A stretch of 64,000 nucleotides of DNA, taken from assembly GCA_963589785.1 (NCBI GenBank), contig CAVAMJ010000010.1, positions 1-64,000 of the forward strand. Reading direction: 5' to 3'. The notes under the pieces were generated by a model, which was not told where the DNA came from, ran no database searches, and saw only the letters and a program-made list of their open reading frames with translations. This document shows, one piece after another, positions 25,504-32,218 of the stretch (the stretch's first letter is position 1; each line of letters begins with the position of its first letter). This stretch comes from SIG603 sp963589785. GTDB lineage: Bacteria > Bacillota > Clostridia > Oscillospirales > Acutalibacteraceae. The translations under genes and the position numbers were made by a program.

Positions 25504-27042
25504 ATGATTACAGTTAAAGAATACAGGGGACATATCAGAAACTGGGAGTCGCTTTGCGAGGAGCTTAATATCTCAAAGGAACTTTCCCGTGAGGAGCGTG
25601 AGGAGAAAATTCTCGTTGCCGCTTATGAAAAATTCGGCGGTGAAATGGCGCTTCATATGCACGGAATGTTTGCTTTTGCACTCTACGATGACGAAAAGGA
25701 CGAGCTTTTTTGCCTAAGAGATCAGTTCGGAACAAAGCCATTTTATTACTATGTCACTGAGGACGGCAGACTTCTCTACGGCACGATGATTCGTGATATA
25801 ATGGAGAAGGACGGATTTAAAAAGGAACTCAATGAAGAAATGCTTCAGATCTATCTTTCGCTTACATATGTCGGCGGAGAGGATACGTTCTTCAAGGGTG
25901 TGAAAAAGCTTATGCCCGGTCATTACATGACCTTTAAGAACGGCGAACTTAAAATCACACGCTACTGGAAGCCTGAATTTCATCCCGACAATAGCAAAAG
26001 TCTCGAAAGCTGGGCAGATGAAATCCACGAAACCTTGCTTGGTATCATGAAAGAGGTTAAGACAAGTGACGAAACAGCCGAATCTTTCCTTTCCGGAGGA
26101 GTTGACTCATCGTATGTTTTTGCCGTATCTGATGCTGAAATGTCCGATTCTTGCGGATATGAGGAGGAGCGTTTTGACGAGTCTCCGCTTGCCGCAAAGA
26201 CTGCGGAATTTCTCGGCAGAAAGAATTCCAAGCTGATTATCACTCCGCAAATGTTCTTTGACACGGTGCCGTACACCATGTACAATATGGAACAGCCGCT
26301 CGGAGATGCATCGGCAATAGTTTTCACGCTCGGATGCAATGCCACTTCTAAGCACACTAAACTATGTTATTCGGGTGAGGGAAGCGACGAGCTTTTCGGC
26401 GGATACAATATGTATCGCAATGCAGAGCGTTACGGAGATAACCTCAAGAATTTCTATGTCGGAAACACCAACATCATGAAAGAGGACGAGAAGGAGAGAA
26501 TTCTCAAAAAATACAATCCAAGCGTTTTGCCGATAAATCTTGTTAAGTCGATTTATGAGGAAAACGAGGGAATAGATCCGCTTTCAAAAATGAGCGATGT
26601 CGATATTAGAATTTGGCTCGAGGGAGATATTTACCTCAATGTCGACAAAATGAGCACAGCGGCGGGACTTGAAATAAGAATGCCGCTGACAGATACGAGA
26701 ATTTTCGATATTGCTTCAAGACTTCCGTCCAAATACAAGGTGAATGAAACTCAAAATAAGGTTGCTTTCAGAACAGCGGCGGCAAAGGTTTTACCTGAGG
26801 AAGTTGCGTTCAGAAAGAAGCTCGGATTTATCGTACCGATTAGAATTTGGATGGCAGACTCGAGATACAACGGTGATGTTATCGCAAAATTCAATTCTGA
26901 ATATGCCGAAAAATTCTTTAATGTCGAAGAAATCAACAAGATATTTGACGCTTATGTCGGCGGAGACAGTGACCTCTGGCGTAAGGTTTGGACGATTTAC
27001 ACATTCCTTGTTTGGTACGAGGAGTATTTTGTGAAGAGATGA
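25504..27042 (+). CDS. Asparagine-synthetase-like protein lacking the glutaminase nucleophile
   Basis: The 512-residue protein has the synthetase domain of AsnB: the PP-loop SGGVDSSY near 199, LCYSGEGSDELFGGY, and GLEIRMPL. Before it is a shortened Ntn-type domain (GMFAFALYDD, RDQFGTKPFYYY). Normal AsnB begins MCGI, with Cys as the N-terminal nucleophile, and has RGPDG and an IYNY segment. Here the first about 60 residues are absent and the protein starts MITVKEYRGH at the IYN position. The ATG 25504 follows AAGGAG. It could use ammonia or a partner's ammonia, or amidate another substrate. The DUF2442 gene follows 10 bases later. I am confident of the family and uncertain of the reaction. Confidence 0.85.
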   Translation: MITVKEYRGHIRNWESLCEELNISKELSREEREEKILVAAYEKFGGEMALHMHGMFAFALYDDEKDELFCLRDQFGTKPFYYYVTEDGRLLYGTMIRDIMEKDGFKKELNEEMLQIYLSLTYVGGEDTFFKGVKKLMPGHYMTFKNGELKITRYWKPEFHPDNSKSLESWADEIHETLLGIMKEVKTSDETAESFLSGGVDSSYVFAVSDAEMSDSCGYEEERFDESPLAAKTAEFLGRKNSKLIITPQMFFDTVPYTMYNMEQPLGDASAIVFTLGCNATSKHTKLCYSGEGSDELFGGYNMYRNAERYGDNLKNFYVGNTNIMKEDEKERILKKYNPSVLPINLVKSIYEENEGIDPLSKMSDVDIRIWLEGDIYLNVDKMSTAAGLEIRMPLTDTRIFDIASRLPSKYKVNETQNKVAFRTAAAKVLPEEVAFRKKLGFIVPIRIWMADSRYNGDVIAKFNSEYAEKFFNVEEINKIFDAYVGGDSDLWRKVWTIYTFLVWYEEYFVKR

Positions 27043-27052
27043 GGGAAAAATT

Positions 27053-27649
27053 ATGCTGAAAGTAGTTCAGGCGATAGCAAGTGATGATTACAAGGCTTAT
27101 GTTTATCTGTCGGACGACACAATAAGATTATTTGACTGCAAAAATCTCATTGAAAATGTTGAAGGCTTTGATAAACTCAAGGACGAAAGCTTTTTCAGAG
27201 ACAGAATAAATGTAATCGGCGGCAAGCTCTCGTGGGATTTGTCGGGAAAATATAATCCCGACGAATGTATATCGGTTGAGGTCAGTGAAATCTTAAATAG
27301 TCCTCAAACCGAAGATCCGCTCGATATGTACTCGAATGAGAACGGCAATGTCTACCTTAGCTATATGCCCGAGGTAAAAAAGGTTTTGCCGGCTGAGAAC
27401 TTTGAGGTTTACGCTTATTTTACCGACGGAAGCATCAAACTTTTTGACTGCAAGCCGATTTTGGATAACGCTAAGACTAATTCCGCTTTTCTTCCGCTTA
27501 AGGACGAGAAATATTTTTATGAGACACTCGACTGCTTAAACGGAACGGTTGCGTGGGATGTTGCCGGAAACCACAACGAGGAAAAATGCGTAGATGTCGA
27601 CCCGTTTTTGGTTTATGACAGTCCGTGGGTACTCGATCCGACAGAATGA
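27053..27649 (+). CDS. Tandem DUF2442 protein
   Basis: The 198-residue protein consists of two similar halves, about 3-80 and 105-190. Each has the pattern Y-V/AYFxDGxIKLFDCK and later a WDVAG/WDLSG turn, which fits DUF2442. It has no signal peptide or membrane span. DUF2442 proteins are small, often linked to DUF4160 or toxin-antitoxin-like neighbours, and have no settled biochemical role. It follows the asparagine-synthetase-like gene by 10 bases with GAGGG as ribosome site, so both are made together. The internal duplication is seen directly; any functional link is inference. Confidence 0.75.
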   Translation: MLKVVQAIASDDYKAYVYLSDDTIRLFDCKNLIENVEGFDKLKDESFFRDRINVIGGKLSWDLSGKYNPDECISVEVSEILNSPQTEDPLDMYSNENGNVYLSYMPEVKKVLPAENFEVYAYFTDGSIKLFDCKPILDNAKTNSAFLPLKDEKYFYETLDCLNGTVAWDVAGNHNEEKCVDVDPFLVYDSPWVLDPTE

Positions 27650-27656
27650 GAAAAAC

Positions 27657-27690
27657 AAACAGCTTGCATCGAAAAAATGCAAGCTGTTTT
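27657..27690 (+). terminator. Terminator after the DUF2442 gene
   Basis: AAACAGCTTGCA pairs with TGCAAGCTGTTT across TCGAAAAAA, directly after the stop codon and followed by T residues. Confidence 0.85.
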
Positions 27691-27713
27691 GACAAAATAA
27701 AGATAAAACAAAT

Positions 27714-27736
27714 GGGAGAGTGGTTTTCACTCTCCC
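27714..27736 (-). terminator. Terminator of the perR-rubrerythrin operon
   Basis: GGGAGAGTG pairs with CACTCTCCC in the gap downstream of the minus-strand rubrerythrin gene, with an AT-rich flank on the minus-strand exit side. Confidence 0.7.
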
Positions 27737-27749
27737 AAATTCATTTTAA

Positions 27750-28298
27750 TTAACCGAAATATCTCTCGAGTAAGCCCTTGAGAGCCTTGCCGTGTCTAGC
27801 CTCGTCCTTTGCCATCTCGTGAACTGTGTCGTGGATAGCGTCAAGACCTAACTCCTTAGCGCGTGTAGCAAGCTTAACCTTGCCCTCTGTTGCGCCGTAC
27901 TCAGCGTCTACTCTCATCTCGAGGTTCTTCTTTGTGCTGTCTGTGAGAACCTCTCCGAGAAGCTCTGCAAACTTTGCTGCGTGCTCAGCCTCTTCGTAAG
28001 CTGCCTTCTCCCAGTAAAGACCGATCTCAGGATAGCCCTCTCTGTGAGCAACTCTTGCCATTGCAAGGTACATACCAACCTCAGAGCACTCGCCGTTGAA
28101 GTTCTCTCTGAGTCCGTCGATGATATCCTGAGGAGCGCCGTTAGCTACGCCGACAACGTGCTCAGCAGCCCAGCTCATCTCGCCCTCCTGCTTTGTGAAC
28201 TTAGAAGCGGGAGCCTTACAAATGGGGCACTTGTAATCCTCCGGAAGAGTCTCGCCCTCATAAACATAACCACAAATCTGACATACATACTTAGCCAT
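27750..28298 (-). CDS. Reverse rubrerythrin
   Basis: The 182-residue protein begins with a rubredoxin-type Fe(Cys)4 domain (CQICGYVYEG and CPICKAPASKF, residues 6-35), followed by a ferritin-like diiron domain (ENFNGECSEVGMYLAMA, EEAEHAAKFAE, KDEARHGKAL). This order is the reverse of classical rubrerythrin and is the clostridial revRbr type, which reduces peroxide and oxygen at the expense of NADH-linked rubredoxin reductase. A perfect AAGGAGGA site lies before the ATG. It is downstream of the Fur/PerR gene by 30 bases and so belongs to the same transcript, consistent with peroxide induction. Confidence 0.93.
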   Translation of the reverse strand: MAKYVCQICGYVYEGETLPEDYKCPICKAPASKFTKQEGEMSWAAEHVVGVANGAPQDIIDGLRENFNGECSEVGMYLAMARVAHREGYPEIGLYWEKAAYEEAEHAAKFAELLGEVLTDSTKKNLEMRVDAEYGATEGKVKLATRAKELGLDAIHDTVHEMAKDEARHGKALKGLLERYFG

Positions 28299-28328
28299 AA
28301 TAAAATTCCTCCTTAAGAAATTGATAAA

Positions 28329-28712
28329 TTAGTTTTCCTCTTTAAGTTTAAGCTTTTCTCTGCACTCGGGGCAGATGAATTTGATTGTGAGGGAGTAGCT
28401 CTCGATTTTGTTTCCAAGCTTATCGCTCAGGTATTTTTCCATGTCACCGACATCGACATCAACTACATTTCCGCAAACTGTGCAAAATGCGTGGTCATGC
28501 ACTCTGATCGTCTTATCGAAGCGATCCGGCTCGCCTGTGACGGGAACTCTCCTGATGTCTCCGCTTTCAACCAAATTGGTAAGATTTCTGTAAACACTCG
28601 CAAAGGAGATTCTGACGCCCTTATCCTTGCACAGCATAAAAATTTCTTCAGCACTCATGTGTTTATCAGAGTTTTGAATTAAATTTAAAAGCTGAGAAGC
28701 AAGCTTTGTCAT
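28329..28712 (-). CDS. perR: Fur-family peroxide/iron regulator, PerR-like
   Basis: The 127-residue protein has the Fur-family winged helix (KGVRISFASVYRNLTNLVESG) and the dimerisation domain with VHDHAFCTVCG and CPECR, two CxxC pairs that form the structural zinc site. The regulatory-site residues HDH and nearby Asp residues fit PerR, which loses DNA binding when its metal-bound His is oxidised. I chose ATG 28712, with AAAGGAG upstream. It heads a two-gene operon with reverse rubrerythrin, which strongly suggests the PerR rather than the Fur role. Confidence 0.9.
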   Translation of the reverse strand: MTKLASQLLNLIQNSDKHMSAEEIFMLCKDKGVRISFASVYRNLTNLVESGDIRRVPVTGEPDRFDKTIRVHDHAFCTVCGNVVDVDVGDMEKYLSDKLGNKIESYSLTIKFICPECREKLKLKEEN

Positions 28713-28746
28713 GTTCTGTCTCCTTTCGTTTGTTCTTACTGACACA

Positions 28747-28776
28747 AGTATACAGTATGGATATTAGGTTAGTCAA
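28747..28776 (-). promoter_or_regulatory. Promoter of perR-rbr
   Basis: On the minus strand TTGACT (28776-28771) and TATACT (28752-28747) are 18 bases apart, about 35 bases before the perR start. Confidence 0.65.
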
Positions 28777-28780
28777 TACT

Positions 28781-28796
28781 AATAATGAGAATTATT
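28781..28796. promoter_or_regulatory. Fur/PerR-type inverted repeat upstream of perR
   Basis: AATAATGAGAATTATT has perfect six-base arms with a four-base spacer, just upstream of the perR -35. Its TAAT/ATTA content resembles Fur-family boxes, although PerR and Fur sites usually have a one-base centre. Confidence 0.5.
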
Positions 28797-28928
28797 CTTA
28801 TTTTTATTTTCTGCATAAATTTCATGATATTTATTTATGTAATTCGACGACAAGAGTAAAAAACTATGTTTCGCACAAAAGAATTTCTCATCAGAAGAGA
28901 AATAAGAGGGAGTATTTCCCTAAAGTGT

Positions 28929-28957
28929 TTGTTGAAGTATATTAAGTTATATGATAT
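28929..28957 (+). promoter_or_regulatory. Promoter candidate for nfeD-SPFH
   Basis: TTGTTG (28929-28934) and TGATAT (28952-28957) are 17 bases apart, about 40 bases before the GTG start. Confidence 0.45.
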
Positions 28958-28996
28958 TCTTGATACATACACGATACCACGGAGGGAGGAGATGCG

Positions 28997-29428
28997 GTGG
29001 TAAAGTGGATTTGGCTTATAGTAATAGTTTTGGCACTGATAATCGAGGCGATGGGCCCGCAGATAGTTTCAATATGGTTTGCGGTCGGCGGTGTGGCGGC
29101 GTTCATTTTGTCGCTGTGCGGTCTCGATGTGAGTGTGCAAATCATCGCCTTTGTGGCGGTGACCGTGGTTTCTCTCATAGCGACTAAGCCGATAGTCGCA
29201 AAGCTGAGAAAAACGGACAACACCCCCACCAACGCCGACAGATATGTCGGAATGGAGGGTAAAATCATTGTGCCGATTAGTGTCATAGAGGGAACGGGAA
29301 GAGTTCTGGTTTCCGGAAGTGACTGGTCGGCGATAAGTGACGAAGACATACGGAAGGACACTTTGGTAAGAGTCGAAGCAATTGAAGGAGTCAAGCTCAG
29401 AGTAAAGAGAATTGACGGTAAGGAGTAA
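28997..29428 (+). CDS. NfeD-family membrane protein
   Basis: The 143-residue protein has three to four hydrophobic segments over residues 3-65, then a C-terminal OB-fold-type domain (YVGMEGKIIVPISVIEGTGRV, then LVRVEAIEGVKLRVK). This is the short NfeD form. NfeD proteins work with SPFH/stomatin partners in membrane microdomains, and the next gene, 2 bases after the stop, encodes such a partner. The start is GTG with GGAGGGAGGA upstream. Confidence 0.88.
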   Translation: MVKWIWLIVIVLALIIEAMGPQIVSIWFAVGGVAAFILSLCGLDVSVQIIAFVAVTVVSLIATKPIVAKLRKTDNTPTNADRYVGMEGKIIVPISVIEGTGRVLVSGSDWSAISDEDIRKDTLVRVEAIEGVKLRVKRIDGKE

Positions 29429-29430
29429 AA

Positions 29431-30342
29431 ATGGCTGCATTAACAGTATTTCTTGTACTGCTTATAATAGTGGTGCTTGTAGTAATTTCAAACATTAAAA
29501 TCGTGCCCCAGGCTCACGCTTATGTCGTGGAGAGACTTGGCGCATATCACGTTTCTTGGCAGACGGGTCTTCATGTGAAAATCCCGTTCATAGACAGAAT
29601 CGCAAAGAAGGTAAGCCTTAAGGAGCAGGTAATAGACTTCCCGCCTCAGCCCGTTATCACAAAAGATAACGTCACCATGCAGATTGATACGGTCGTCTAT
29701 TTCCAGATTACAGATCCTAAGCTTTATACCTACGGCGTAGAAAGACCGATTTCGGCTATCGAGAATCTTTCCGCAACAACGCTCAGAAATATAATCGGTG
29801 AGATGGAGCTTGACCATACTCTCACATCAAGAGACGTTATCAACTCTAAGATCAGAGTTATCCTCGACGAGGCAACAGACCCGTGGGGAATCAAGGTCAA
29901 CCGAGTAGAGCTTAAGAACATCATTCCTCCGAGAGAAATTCAGGAGTCGATGGAAAAGCAGATGAAAGCCGAGCGTGAGAGACGTGCGAAAATTCTTGAC
30001 GCAGAAGGCGAAAAGAGATCCGCAATCCTCATTGCAGAAGGTCAGAAGGAGTCGGCAATCCTCAAGGCAGACGCAATCAAGGAAACAAAGGTAAGAGAAG
30101 CCGAAGGTGAAGCAGAGGCAATAAGACAGGTTCAGAAGGCACTTGCAGATTCTATCAGAATGCTCAACGAGGCATCACCGAGCGATGCAGTTGTAGCGCT
30201 TAAGAGCCTTGAGGCATTTGAAAAGGCGGCAGACGGAAAAGCAACGAAGATTATTGTGCCGTCCAATATTCAGGGCTTGGCAGGAATGGCAACAAGCATA
30301 AAAGAGATTATTTCTTCTGATACCAACGTTAAGGAAAATTAA
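29431..30342 (+). CDS. SPFH/band 7 protein, stomatin/QmcA-like
   Basis: The 303-residue protein has one N-terminal membrane anchor (about 4-24) followed by an SPFH domain (IVPQAHAYVVERLGAYH, then IDFPPQPVITKDNV, VYFQITDPKLYTYGV). A long Ala/Glu-rich helical region follows (about 175-240, EIQESMEKQMKAERERRAK). It would oligomerise as a membrane scaffold. It is co-transcribed with NfeD, the usual arrangement. The large inverted repeat begins about 20 bases after its stop, so that structure may also end this transcript. Confidence 0.92.
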   Translation: MAALTVFLVLLIIVVLVVISNIKIVPQAHAYVVERLGAYHVSWQTGLHVKIPFIDRIAKKVSLKEQVIDFPPQPVITKDNVTMQIDTVVYFQITDPKLYTYGVERPISAIENLSATTLRNIIGEMELDHTLTSRDVINSKIRVILDEATDPWGIKVNRVELKNIIPPREIQESMEKQMKAERERRAKILDAEGEKRSAILIAEGQKESAILKADAIKETKVREAEGEAEAIRQVQKALADSIRMLNEASPSDAVVALKSLEAFEKAADGKATKIIVPSNIQGLAGMATSIKEIISSDTNVKEN

Positions 30343-30361
30343 CGGCAGAAAAATAGAAAAA

Positions 30362-30668
30362 CTCAAAAGTTTTTGCGTCGCTTTTTACAAAAAGCGACCG
30401 GGTGTGGGCGGAGCCCACGAGTAATTAATAATGAATAATTAAGAATTAATAATTTAGCAAAAACAGAGCGAAGCGATAAAAAGAAGATAGGTTGGCAAAG
30501 TTAACCAAAAATGCGAACGCATTTTTTAGAACACGAAGTGTTCGTGGTTGGGCTTTGCCAGCCGACTTGTTTTCTCAAAGATAAATCAAGAACAGATAAA
30601 ACAAAAAGATAGGCACGGAAAATACGTCAAGAATGCGAAGCGTTCGCAGACGGGCATTTTCCGTGCCG
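30362..30668 (+). repeat. Left arm of the inverted repeat
   Basis: The arm itself folds. It contains hairpins GCTTTTT/AAAAAGC, GTGGGC/GCCCAC, GGCAAAG/CTTTGCC (with inner GAACAC/GTGTTC) and GGCACGGAAAAT/ATTTTCCGTGCC (with inner GAATGC/GCGTTC). No ribosome site or long frame is seen. Confidence 0.8.
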
Positions 30669-30965
30669 AATTATTTACACAAAGAGAAATACAGAACGAA
30701 AAAAACTGTATTTTATCATTTCAGTAATTTGACACAAATTGAGTGTTTGAACTAACTCCACACTTTCAACAGTTGACCGAAGAAGACGAACTGTACATAT
30801 AAGTTGAAATGAGGAAAAAAACTCAAGTTTAGGATAATCATGATATTTAATATCGCACAATGCTTTTTGCAAACCAATAGCTGTCAGAGGTAAGTTACAA
30901 ATGCGATGCATTTTAATCTGCTTTTGACTGCCTTTTTTGTTCTTGATTTTTATAGAGAGAATAAT
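30669..30965. other. Unique centre of the inverted repeat, no gene seen
   Basis: This AT-rich core lies between the two arms. It holds one clear hairpin, AAATACAG/CTGTATTT near 30686-30713. Frames of up to about 100 codons cross it, but they lack ribosome sites and recognisable protein features. Confidence 0.5.
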
Positions 30966-31275
30966 ACGGCAAGAGAAAATGCCCGACTGCAAACGCTATG
31001 CGTTTTTGTCGTATTTTCTCTTGCCTATCTTTTTCAAAGTTAGATTTATTGTCCTGTATTTATCTTCGTGTGGATAGTCCGGCAGTCAAAGCCCAACCAC
31101 AGATGCCTATCGCATTTTTGGTTAACTTTGTCAGCCTATCTTCTTTTTGTTATCGCTTCGCTCTGTTTGGCGTTTTCGCTAACTATTAATTTTTAATTAT
31201 TAATTATTAATTAACCGTGGGCTCTGCCCACACACGTTCGCTTTTTGAAAAAAGCGAAACCAAAAACTTTTAATG
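30966..31275 (-). repeat. Right arm of the inverted repeat
   Basis: This is the reverse complement of the left arm with scattered substitutions and small indels. The GTGGGC/GCCCAC and GCTTTTT/AAAAAGC hairpins at 31215-31258 match the partial copy at 1-105 in orientation. Confidence 0.8.
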
Positions 31276-31318
31276 TTTGCCAAAACTTCGTATATTCGAT
31301 AAAAATTATAAATTAGCC

Positions 31319-31347
31319 TTGACAACAGGACAAAGAGGTATTACTAT
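31319..31347 (+). promoter_or_regulatory. Promoter of the riboswitch-folT unit
   Basis: A perfect TTGACA (31319-31324) and TACTAT (31342-31347) are 17 bases apart, just before the riboswitch. Confidence 0.75.
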
Positions 31348-31360
31348 TTTAGACGATAAA

Positions 31361-31459
31361 AAACAGAGTAGACCTGAATGCGTGAAGTGCCGAGTGAACG
31401 GGGAGTTGTCGCTCGGACGAAAAGTATTCTTGCGGTAGTCAGGTCGCATCCCGCTGTTT
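31361..31459 (+). ncRNA. Tetrahydrofolate riboswitch aptamer (class I)
   Basis: The RNA shows the conserved blocks of the THF-I aptamer in order: GAGTAG, TGCGTGAAGTGC, a GGG-AGTTGTCG loop segment, GGACGAAAAG, GCGGT, and CAGGTCGCATCCCGCT. The closing helix pairs AAACAG (31361-31366) with CTGTTT (31454-31459). The downstream gene encodes the folate transporter FolT, the classic partner. The aptamer senses reduced folate and turns the gene off. Confidence 0.9.
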
Positions 31460-31472
31460 AATCTCGGAGACT

Positions 31473-31505
31473 CTCCCTGTTAAACCGCGGTGTCTAACAA
31501 GGAGG
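31473..31505 (+). promoter_or_regulatory. Shine-Dalgarno sequestering hairpin of the THF riboswitch
   Basis: CTCCCTGTTA (31473-31482) can pair with TAACAAGGAG (31495-31504), hiding the AGGAGG ribosome site of folT. An alternative helix GTTTAA (31456-31461) with TTAAAC (31480-31485) would free it, and it overlaps the aptamer closing strand. Ligand binding should therefore favour the closed ribosome site. This points to translational control. Confidence 0.6.
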
Positions 31506-31514
31506 TATTTTTTT

Positions 31515-32051
31515 ATGTCAGACACCAAAAAACTCTTGTCCGTCACAAACCTTTCCATCCTCGCAATGCTCATTGCACTTGAAATCGTACTGAAAACCTA
31601 TCTCCAGGTTTCTTTCTGGAACCTTAGATTCGGTTTTGGCTTCTTGCCTATCGCAATAGCCGCAAGACGCTACGGTGCTCCTCATGCGGCAATCGTTGCG
31701 GCACTGGGCGATATAGTCGGTTACTGGCTCGTTACGTTCAGTCTCGGTGCGTATAACCCGCTTCTCACGATAACCTATGCTTTGACGGCGGTCATCACGG
31801 CACTTTTTATTCACAAGAAGTGCAGCATAAAGAGAATTGTCTCTTATGTCCTCATCAACAATATCGTGTTTACTATTTTCGTGAATACATATTGCCTTTA
31901 CATGCTCTACCACGATTTCTACCAAATGACTTACGCTCAGATGCTTGTAATGCGACTCCCGCAGGCAGTTATCATGGCTATTATCGAGTGCATAACCATG
32001 TGCCTCATCTACAAAAAGGCTGATAATGTTATAACAAGAGATTTCAGGTAA
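31515..32051 (+). CDS. folT: Folate ECF transporter S component FolT
   Basis: The 178-residue membrane protein has six hydrophobic segments. Its ECF S-component features include LSILAMLIALEIVLKTYLQV and a loop RFGFGFLPIAIAARRYGAPHAAIVAALGD, where the small helices interact with the shared ECF module. The THF riboswitch directly upstream identifies folate as substrate. It needs the shared EcfA, EcfA' and EcfT proteins, which are not in this window. The AGGAGG site at 31500-31505 is part of the regulatory hairpin. Confidence 0.92.
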   Translation: MSDTKKLLSVTNLSILAMLIALEIVLKTYLQVSFWNLRFGFGFLPIAIAARRYGAPHAAIVAALGDIVGYWLVTFSLGAYNPLLTITYALTAVITALFIHKKCSIKRIVSYVLINNIVFTIFVNTYCLYMLYHDFYQMTYAQMLVMRLPQAVIMAIIECITMCLIYKKADNVITRDFR

Positions 32052-32057
32052 ATTCCT

Positions 32058-32090
32058 CGGCTTCGATTAATTCGGAGCCGTTTTCTTTTT
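32058..32090 (+). terminator. Terminator of folT
   Basis: CGGCTTCGA pairs with TTCGGAGCCG, with one wobble pair, and is followed by TTTTCTTTTT. Confidence 0.8.
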
Positions 32091-32145
32091 GTTCAAAATA
32101 GTTAACATAACAGAGAAAAATTCTTAAATCACTATATCTTTTTCC

Positions 32146-32174
32146 TTTACAATTTGTAATCACGGGTCTATAAT
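32146..32174 (+). promoter_or_regulatory. Promoter of the VanW-protein gene
   Basis: TTTACA (32146-32151) and a perfect TATAAT (32169-32174) are separated by 17 bases. Confidence 0.75.
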
Positions 32175-32218
32175 TATTAAGTATGGAAAAATACATTAGA
32201 CTTGGAGATTTATATATA

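Larger units (their letters stand above)
30362..31275. repeat. Large imperfect inverted repeat with nested hairpins
   Basis: Two arms of about 300 bases (30362-30668 and 30966-31275) are reverse complements of each other in block order. From outside in: AAAAGTTTTTG, the GCTTTTT/AAAAAGC hairpin, the GTGGGC/GCCCAC hairpin, an AT-rich TAATTAATAAT block, ACAGAGCGAAGCGATAA, AAAGTTAACCAAAAATGCG, GGTTGGGCTTTG, and a hairpin with TTTTC at its foot. The middle (about 295 bases) is unique. No transposase or convincing gene is inside. It occupies the gap between the SPFH gene and the THF riboswitch. It may be a MITE-like element or a pair of interspersed repeats in opposite orientation. Confidence 0.85.

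Noticed and set aside
30675..31189. Frames of about 105 and 63 codons inside the inverted-repeat region
   Set aside because: They have no ribosome sites, odd composition, and run through hairpin arms; they look like chance frames.
30362..31275. CRISPR array or insertion sequence
   Set aside because: There are no regularly spaced direct repeats with spacers, and no transposase frame or clear target duplication.
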